From the NCBI GenBank assembly GCA_044432925.1, contig JAWXUE010000037.1, forward strand, positions 1 to 10,623: 10,623 nt of DNA, in the 5' to 3' direction. The translations under genes were made by a program, and so were the position numbers. Of this stretch, positions 7,357-10,623 are shown in pieces. The notes under the pieces are model-generated. The model was not told where the DNA came from. It ran no database searches and saw only the letters and a program-made list of their open reading frames with translations. Origin of the DNA: JAWXUE01 sp044432925. GTDB taxonomy: Bacteria > Bacillota_I > Bacilli_A > Acholeplasmatales > Anaeroplasmataceae. Positions within the stretch are counted from its first letter, which is position 1. The number at the start of each line of letters is the position of its first letter.

Positions 7357-7384
7357 ATTATATCATATGTTTTAGCAATGTCAA
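7357..7384 (-). promoter_or_regulatory. Sigma-A-type promoter of the hrcA-grpE-dnaK-dnaJ operon
   Basis: On the minus strand a perfect -35 TTGACA (7384-7379) and a perfect -10 TATAAT (7362-7357) are separated by 16 nt. The predicted start is near 7350, leaving a leader of about 39 nt. The -35 box lies inside the distal CIRCE element and the start site lies inside the proximal one. A consensus vegetative promoter under strong repression is the expected design for a class I heat-shock operon. Confidence 0.9.
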
Positions 7385-7398
7385 CACTAGAGTGCTAA
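7372..7398 (-). promoter_or_regulatory. CIRCE operator, promoter-distal copy overlapping the -35 box
   Basis: On the minus strand a perfect left arm TTAGCACTC is followed by a 9-nt spacer (TAGTGTTGA) and a right arm CATTGCTAA that matches the consensus GAGTGCTAA at 7 of 9 positions. The two mismatches are at the inner end of the right arm, and the first of them supplies the C of the -35 hexamer TTGACA, which spans the spacer/arm boundary. Repeat spacing and arm sequence are characteristic of CIRCE. Confidence 0.85.
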
Positions 7399-7400
7399 AA

Positions 7401-7435
7401 ATTATTTAAATAAAAATCCATTGTTAAAATGGACT
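7401..7435 (-). terminator. Rho-independent terminator of the metallo-hydrolase gene
   Basis: On the minus strand AGTCCATT (7435-7428) pairs with AATGGATT (7422-7415), with one G-T pair, around a 5-nt loop. It is followed by TTTTTATTTAAAT. The stem starts at the last base of the hydrolase stop codon. It separates this gene from the heat-shock promoter, whose distal CIRCE begins only 3 nt beyond the T-rich tract. Confidence 0.75.
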
Positions 7436-8040
7436 TATATTGTTTTTATAAATATATTGTTTCTTCTTTCTTCTTTAATAGTAGTTTCATCACCATGTCC
7501 TGGGAATACTTTAATTTTACCATCTAAACCATTTGCTAGTTTATTTATTGAATTAAGTATTAATGCATGATTTCCTGATGGGAAGTCTGTTCTTCCGATA
7601 CTATTTTTAAATAATGTATCTCCTGAGAATAACATATCTTTATATAAAAAACATGTACTACCTTTAGTATGACCTGGAGTATGTATTGCTTCTATATTAA
7701 ATTTAGATATATTTAATATTTCTTTATCTTCAAAAGTTTTAATATTTAATTTATCATAATCAAAACTAGGTGTATCACCTAATAAATCATATAAACTATT
7801 TTCATTTTTAAAACTATCAAAATCATCTTGATGAATATAAATAGGACAATCAAAGTTTCCTATTCCATCAACATGATCACAATGGCAATGTGTTAATAAT
7901 ACTGCTACTACATTTTTAGCTTTTATTTTAGGTAGATATTCACTTATGTTATAACCTGGGTCTATAACAATACAATCATCTTTATTTGTTAATAAATAAG
8001 TATTAGTTTGAAATTTACCTGTTGTAATTTTTGTAGTCAT
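7435..8040 (-). CDS. MBL-fold metallo-hydrolase, glyoxalase II-like
   Basis: Cytosolic metallo-beta-lactamase-fold hydrolase of the hydroxyacylglutathione hydrolase-like (YqgX-type) group; the natural substrate cannot be read from sequence, though a thioester or similar small molecule is plausible. The 201-aa protein keeps every expected metal ligand: H51-x-H53-x-D55-H56, H124 in HTPGHTKGS, bridging D141 in FSGDTLF, and H182 in FPGHGDETT. It lacks the C-terminal extension of true glyoxalase II (about 250 aa), so it is the short form common in Bacillota. The start follows AAAAGGAG with a 9-nt spacer. The gene lies 60 nt after rpmG with a terminator-like hairpin in between and no clear promoter of its own, so expression may rely on read-through. 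Confidence 0.88.
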   Translation of the reverse strand: MTTKITTGKFQTNTYLLTNKDDCIVIDPGYNISEYLPKIKAKNVVAVLLTHCHCDHVDGIGNFDCPIYIHQDDFDSFKNENSLYDLLGDTPSFDYDKLNIKTFEDKEILNISKFNIEAIHTPGHTKGSTCFLYKDMLFSGDTLFKNSIGRTDFPSGNHALILNSINKLANGLDGKIKVFPGHGDETTIKEERRNNIFIKTI

Positions 8041-8061
8041 AATTATATTCTCCTTTTATCT

Positions 8062-8095
8062 AAAAAAAACACCATTCAATGAAGAATAGTGTTTT
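8062..8095 (-). terminator. Terminator or attenuator between rpmG and the metallo-hydrolase gene
   Basis: On the minus strand a 12-bp stem (AAAACACTATTC at 8095-8084, GAATGGTGTTTT at 8077-8066, one G-T pair) with a 6-nt loop runs into eight T (8069-8062). It lies 5 nt after the rpmG stop. It looks like a full intrinsic terminator for rpmG, and any read-through would feed the hydrolase gene. Confidence 0.88.
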
Positions 8096-8100
8096 AAAAA

Positions 8101-8253
8101 TTATTTTTTTTCTCTGTGAATTTGATGTTTATTGCATCTTGAGCAAAATTTTTTCATCTCAATTCTTTCAGGATTTAATTTTTTGTTTTTGTCTGTATAG
8201 TAGTTTTCTTCTTTACATTCAGTACAAATTAATCTTACTAAATCTCTAGCCAT
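8101..8253 (-). CDS. rpmG: Large ribosomal subunit protein bL33
   Basis: Small 50S ribosomal protein near the E site. The 50-aa product begins MARDLVRLICTEC and ends CSRCNKHQIHREKK. It has two CxxC pairs (C10/C13 and C37/C40), so it is the zinc-binding C+ form of L33, and the KKFC-xx-CNKH-x-x-HRE ending is characteristic. Length is as expected for the family. The start has a strong AGGAGGA site upstream (about 8268-8262) and a clear promoter. Bacillota often carry several rpmG copies, with C- paralogues induced by zinc limitation; this one appears to be the zinc-dependent type. It is transcribed divergently from ispG. Confidence 0.95.
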   Translation of the reverse strand: MARDLVRLICTECKEENYYTDKNKKLNPERIEMKKFCSRCNKHQIHREKK

Positions 8254-8302
8254 TTGATGTTCCTCCTAATTTCATAGTTTTAATCAACTATTCGCACTTA
8301 TT

Positions 8303-8330
8303 ATTTTAACATTTATTACTTAATTGTCAA
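8303..8330 (-). promoter_or_regulatory. Promoter of rpmG
   Basis: On the minus strand a perfect -35 TTGACA (8330-8325) is followed after 16 nt by TAAAAT (8308-8303), one mismatch from the -10 consensus. The predicted start is near 8296, giving a leader of about 40 nt with an AGGAGGA ribosome binding site. No Zur-like palindrome was obvious by eye. Confidence 0.8.
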
Positions 8331-8367
8331 TATATAATGACATATTTCTTAAATAAAATATATATGA

Positions 8368-8373
8368 TATAAT
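8368..8373 (+). promoter_or_regulatory. Probable -10 box of the ispG promoter
   Basis: A perfect TATAAT lies at 8368-8373 in an AT-only stretch. The hexamer 17 nt upstream (TTTCTT, 8345-8350) is a poor -35. Transcription would begin near 8380, only about 10 nt before the preferred ATG of ispG. The surrounding sequence is so AT-rich that other -10-like hexamers exist (TATGAT at 8363, TAAAAT at 8354), so the assignment is moderate. Confidence 0.5.
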
Positions 8374-8389
8374 AATATTGGTGATTAAA

Positions 8390-9424
8390 ATGAATAGAAA
8401 TAAAACAAGACAAATTAAAGTAGGTAATTTATTATTAGGAAATAATGATAAAGTATATATTCAAAGTATGACTAATACTAAAACAAAAGATATTTTTTCT
8501 ACTGTTAAACAAATAAAACAATTAGAAAAATATGGTTGTGAGATAGTAAGAGTTGCTGTGTTAGATATGGAGGATGCTAAAGCAATTAGTTTTATAAAAA
8601 AAGAAATTAATATTCCTTTAGTATGTGATATTCATTTTGATTATAAATTAGCTATAGAATGTATAAATAATGGTTGTGATAAAATTAGATTAAATCCAGG
8701 TAATATATCTAATATAGATCATGTTAAAGAAGTTGTTTGTTTATGTAAAGAAAAATCTATCCCTATTAGAATAGGTGTTAATAGTGGTTCTTTACCTAAG
8801 GATTTAGAAGTAAATGCAGAGTCTATGATTATTGCTGCTAAAAGACATATAGCTATTTTAGAAGAATTAGATTTTTATGATATTTGTTTATCATTAAAAG
8901 CATCAAGTGTAAAATTAACTATAGAAGCTTATGAACTTGCTAGTAAAGAATTTTCTTATCCTCTTCATTTAGGTGTAACAGAGTCTGGTACTTCTTTTGG
9001 TGGGTTAATTAAATCATCTATAGGTATAGGTAATTTATTAATAAATGGTATTGGTAATACGATAAGAGTTTCTTTAACAGATGATCCTTATAAAGAGATT
9101 ATTGCTGCTAAACAAATCTTAAATAATATTGGTTTATATGAGAATACTTTTTCTTTAACTAGTTGTCCTACTTGTGGTAGGTTACAATATTCTATGGTTG
9201 ATATAGCTAAAGAAATAGAACTATTTTTAGAAGAGAACAATAAAAAGATTCATGTTGCTGTTATGGGATGTGCTGTTAATGGTCCTGGTGAGGCACGTGA
9301 GGCTGATATTGGTATAGCTGGTGGAGTTGATTCTGCTTTATTATTTAAAAAAGGTGAAATTATAAAAAAAATACCTCAAGATAAAATTCTTGAAGTACTT
9401 AAAGAAGAGATACTTAATTTTTAA
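8390..9424 (+). CDS. ispG: 4-hydroxy-3-methylbut-2-en-1-yl diphosphate synthase IspG (GcpE)
   Basis: Penultimate enzyme of the MEP isoprenoid pathway: reductive conversion of MEcPP to HMBPP using a [4Fe-4S] cluster. Taking the ATG at 8390 the protein is 344 aa, the short two-domain bacterial form. The TIM-barrel part shows VRVAVLDMEDA, LVCDIHFDYKLA, IRLNPGNI and the LGVTESGT loop. The C-terminal cluster domain has the ligands C259 and C262 (SCPTCGR), C294 and E301 (MGCAVNGPGEAREADIG). GGTGA at 8380-8384 fits the ribosome binding site for this ATG with 5 nt spacing. In-frame GTG (8381) and TTG (8378) codons would add 3-4 residues and cannot be fully excluded. Presence of ispG implies an MEP rather than a mevalonate route; the other MEP genes are not in this window. 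It is convergent with the following ATPase gene. Confidence 0.95.
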   Translation: MNRNKTRQIKVGNLLLGNNDKVYIQSMTNTKTKDIFSTVKQIKQLEKYGCEIVRVAVLDMEDAKAISFIKKEINIPLVCDIHFDYKLAIECINNGCDKIRLNPGNISNIDHVKEVVCLCKEKSIPIRIGVNSGSLPKDLEVNAESMIIAAKRHIAILEELDFYDICLSLKASSVKLTIEAYELASKEFSYPLHLGVTESGTSFGGLIKSSIGIGNLLINGIGNTIRVSLTDDPYKEIIAAKQILNNIGLYENTFSLTSCPTCGRLQYSMVDIAKEIELFLEENNKKIHVAVMGCAVNGPGEAREADIGIAGGVDSALLFKKGEIIKKIPQDKILEVLKEEILNF

Positions 9425-9437
9425 GTATTTCTTTTTT
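9406..9437 (+). terminator. Rho-independent terminator of ispG, between convergent genes
   Basis: AGAGATACTTAA (9406-9417) pairs with TTAAGTATTTCT (9421-9432), 12 bp with one G-T pair around a 3-nt loop, followed by a run of T (9432-9437). The ispG stop codon (9422-9424) is inside the 3' arm. On the opposite strand the same hairpin follows the ATPase stop, but its T tract is interrupted by C, so termination in that direction would be weaker. Confidence 0.85.
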
Positions 9438-10623
9438 ATTTTATTAACCACTCTATTAAATTTATTACTTTAATTCCATTGATATTATCTACTACAACTT
9501 TGTCTGTAGTAATAATAATTTTAGGATACATATCATTTATTTTATAAAAAACTTTTGTTTCTCTATTTAATACAGTTTCATCTTGTAGTGATTTTGTTAC
9601 TTGATAATAAACTGTTTCATTATCTTTTATACAAACAAAGTCTATTTCAGAATCATCATATTTGCCAATATAAACTTTATACCCTTTTCTTAATAATTCT
9701 AAATAAACGATATTCTCTATCATATGACCATAATCATTTAAAGAAAAATTTGTTACATGATTTTTTATTCCAATATCACTAACATAATATTTTTCTAAAG
9801 TTTTTAATGTTTCTTTACCTTTGATATCATATCGATGTACTTTATAAAGTATATAAGAATTTTCTAACATTTGTAACATTTTATTTACAGTAGTATGTTT
9901 AATATTTTCTTTTGTTATATCACTAAAGATATTTGCTATATTATTTGATGAAGTTTGACTTCCTATATTAGTACAAATAAATCTAAATACTCTACTTAGC
10001 ATTTCAGTATTTTTAATTTCCATTCTTTGAACTACATCTTTTAATATTATTGTATTATAAATTCCTTCTAAAAAAGAATCTATTGTTTTTTGATTATTTG
10101 GTAAAGATGTTAATTGAGGTAAACTTCCATATTTCATATAATTGTCAAATAATTCTTTTTTATTACCTTTATAAAATGAGTAATACTCTTTAAAAGATAA
10201 AGGTAATACTTTTATTTCAACATACCTCCCAGCAATCAATGTAGATATTTCACTTGATAATAAATGAGCATTTGAACCTGTAATATAAATATCAACATCA
10301 TATTCAATACTCAAACTATTAATTGCTTTTTCCCATTTTTCTACTTGTTGTATTTCATCTAAAAATATATAATTTTTACCTTCTTTTAAATCATTAACAA
10401 TTAAATCATATAATAATTTATAATCAGTTAAATAATCATATTTCATTAATTCAAAATTAATAAATTGTATATTACTTTTTAAAGTACCTTCTTCAATAAG
10501 TTTATCTTTAAACATTTGCATTAATATTGATTTTCCGCTTCTTCTCATTCCAGTAATTATTTTTATTATTTTATTATCTTTAAAATTTTCTAATTGTTCT
10601 ATATATTCTAATCTATTTATCAT
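9436..10623 (-). CDS. AAA-family ATPase with DUF4143 domain (AAA_14/DUF4143 protein)
   Basis: Predicted ATPase of the widespread but functionally ill-defined AAA_14/DUF4143 family. The 395-aa product has a Walker A motif GMRRSGKS (25-32), a Walker B IFLDEIQ (86-92), a sensor-type ITGSNAHLLS (114-123) and the family block LIAGRYVEIKVLPLSFKEYY (129-148). The DUF4143 region follows, with a probable winged-helix part at about 205-265. Near the C-terminus EIDFV (326-330) and YYQVTK (339-344) resemble a PD-(D/E)xK nuclease fold in which the usual E-x-K is replaced by Q-V-T-K, so catalysis is doubtful. The ATG is the last three bases of the window; the protein start matches family members, so the gene is probably complete, but its promoter and ribosome binding site are outside. 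It is convergent with ispG. Confidence 0.85.
   Translation of the reverse strand: MINRLEYIEQLENFKDNKIIKIITGMRRSGKSILMQMFKDKLIEEGTLKSNIQFINFELMKYDYLTDYKLLYDLIVNDLKEGKNYIFLDEIQQVEKWEKAINSLSIEYDVDIYITGSNAHLLSSEISTLIAGRYVEIKVLPLSFKEYYSFYKGNKKELFDNYMKYGSLPQLTSLPNNQKTIDSFLEGIYNTIILKDVVQRMEIKNTEMLSRVFRFICTNIGSQTSSNNIANIFSDITKENIKHTTVNKMLQMLENSYILYKVHRYDIKGKETLKTLEKYYVSDIGIKNHVTNFSLNDYGHMIENIVYLELLRKGYKVYIGKYDDSEIDFVCIKDNETVYYQVTKSLQDETVLNRETKVFYKINDMYPKIIITTDKVVVDNINGIKVINLIEWLIK

Noticed and set aside
8378..8389. TTG or GTG start for ispG
   Set aside because: Both sit within or before the only ribosome-binding-like sequence (GGTGA) and add just 3-4 residues; the ATG at 8390 is better placed, though leaderless use of GTG is not strictly excluded.
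9555..9782. Plus-strand open frame antisense to the ATPase
   Set aside because: Leu/Tyr/His-rich low-complexity product from AT-rich antisense reading, with no ribosome binding site.
1..10623. Mycoplasma-type genetic code (TGA as Trp)
   Set aside because: No gene ends in TGA, which first suggested this, but the four Trp codons checked are all TGG and every gene reads through with the standard bacterial code; AT bias explains the preference for TAA.
1..10623. CRISPR array, tRNA, rRNA, insertion sequence, phage or defence cluster
   Set aside because: Both strands were scanned by eye: no regular repeat-spacer pattern, no tRNA cloverleaf, no transposase or integrase motif, and nearly all sequence is accounted for by housekeeping genes.

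Overview
The window reads as chromosomal DNA of an AT-rich, low-GC Gram-positive bacterium (Bacillota). By lineage flavour it could be a compact Erysipelotrichia/RF39/Mollicutes-like genome, but no 16S or other phylogenetic marker was tested. The reasons are: the HrcA/CIRCE heat-shock circuit; the hrcA-grpE-dnaK-dnaJ gene order; a Gram-positive-type DnaK that lacks the extra insert of the proteobacterial protein; strong AGGAGG ribosome binding sites; very short intergenic gaps; and AT-biased codons. The four tryptophan codons I checked (one in dnaJ, one in the 200-aa membrane protein gene, two in the ATPase gene) are all TGG, so a code in which TGA means Trp is unlikely. No gene in the window stops with TGA: ten end in TAA and hrcA ends in TAG.

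Layout, read in the direction of transcription. (1) Minus strand, 7400 down to 2690: the class I heat-shock operon hrcA-grpE-dnaK-dnaJ. It is driven by one sigma-A-type promoter flanked by two CIRCE operators and closed by a strong terminator after dnaJ. (2) Minus strand, 2660 down to 1: a second operon with its own extended -10 promoter. It holds a 200-aa membrane protein of unknown function, rsmE (16S rRNA m3U methyltransferase) and mtaB (tRNA methylthiotransferase), and ends in a GAAA-capped terminator that overlaps the mtaB stop codon. In Bacillus the equivalent stretch is dnaJ-prmA-rsmE-mtaB; here prmA is missing and the unknown membrane protein occupies its place. (3) Minus strand, 8330 down to 7405: rpmG (50-aa ribosomal protein L33), a terminator-like hairpin, and a glyoxalase II-like metallo-beta-lactamase-fold hydrolase with its own terminator. 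(4) Plus strand, 8368 to 9437: ispG of the MEP isoprenoid pathway, transcribed divergently from rpmG with a very short leader and ending in a strong terminator. (5) Minus strand, 10623 to 9436: an AAA/DUF4143-type ATPase, convergent with ispG and reaching the window edge.

Functionally this is mostly housekeeping: protein folding under HrcA control, ribosome and tRNA modification, one ribosomal protein, one isoprenoid enzyme and one hydrolase. I found no CRISPR array, tRNA, rRNA, insertion sequence, phage gene or recognisable new defence system. The less ordinary points are the paired CIRCE operators that look like a duplication with the -35 box written into one of them, the membrane protein in the prmA position, a Shine-Dalgarno/anti-Shine-Dalgarno hairpin between dnaK and dnaJ, and the near-leaderless ispG start. 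No stretch longer than about 140 bases lacks a gene.
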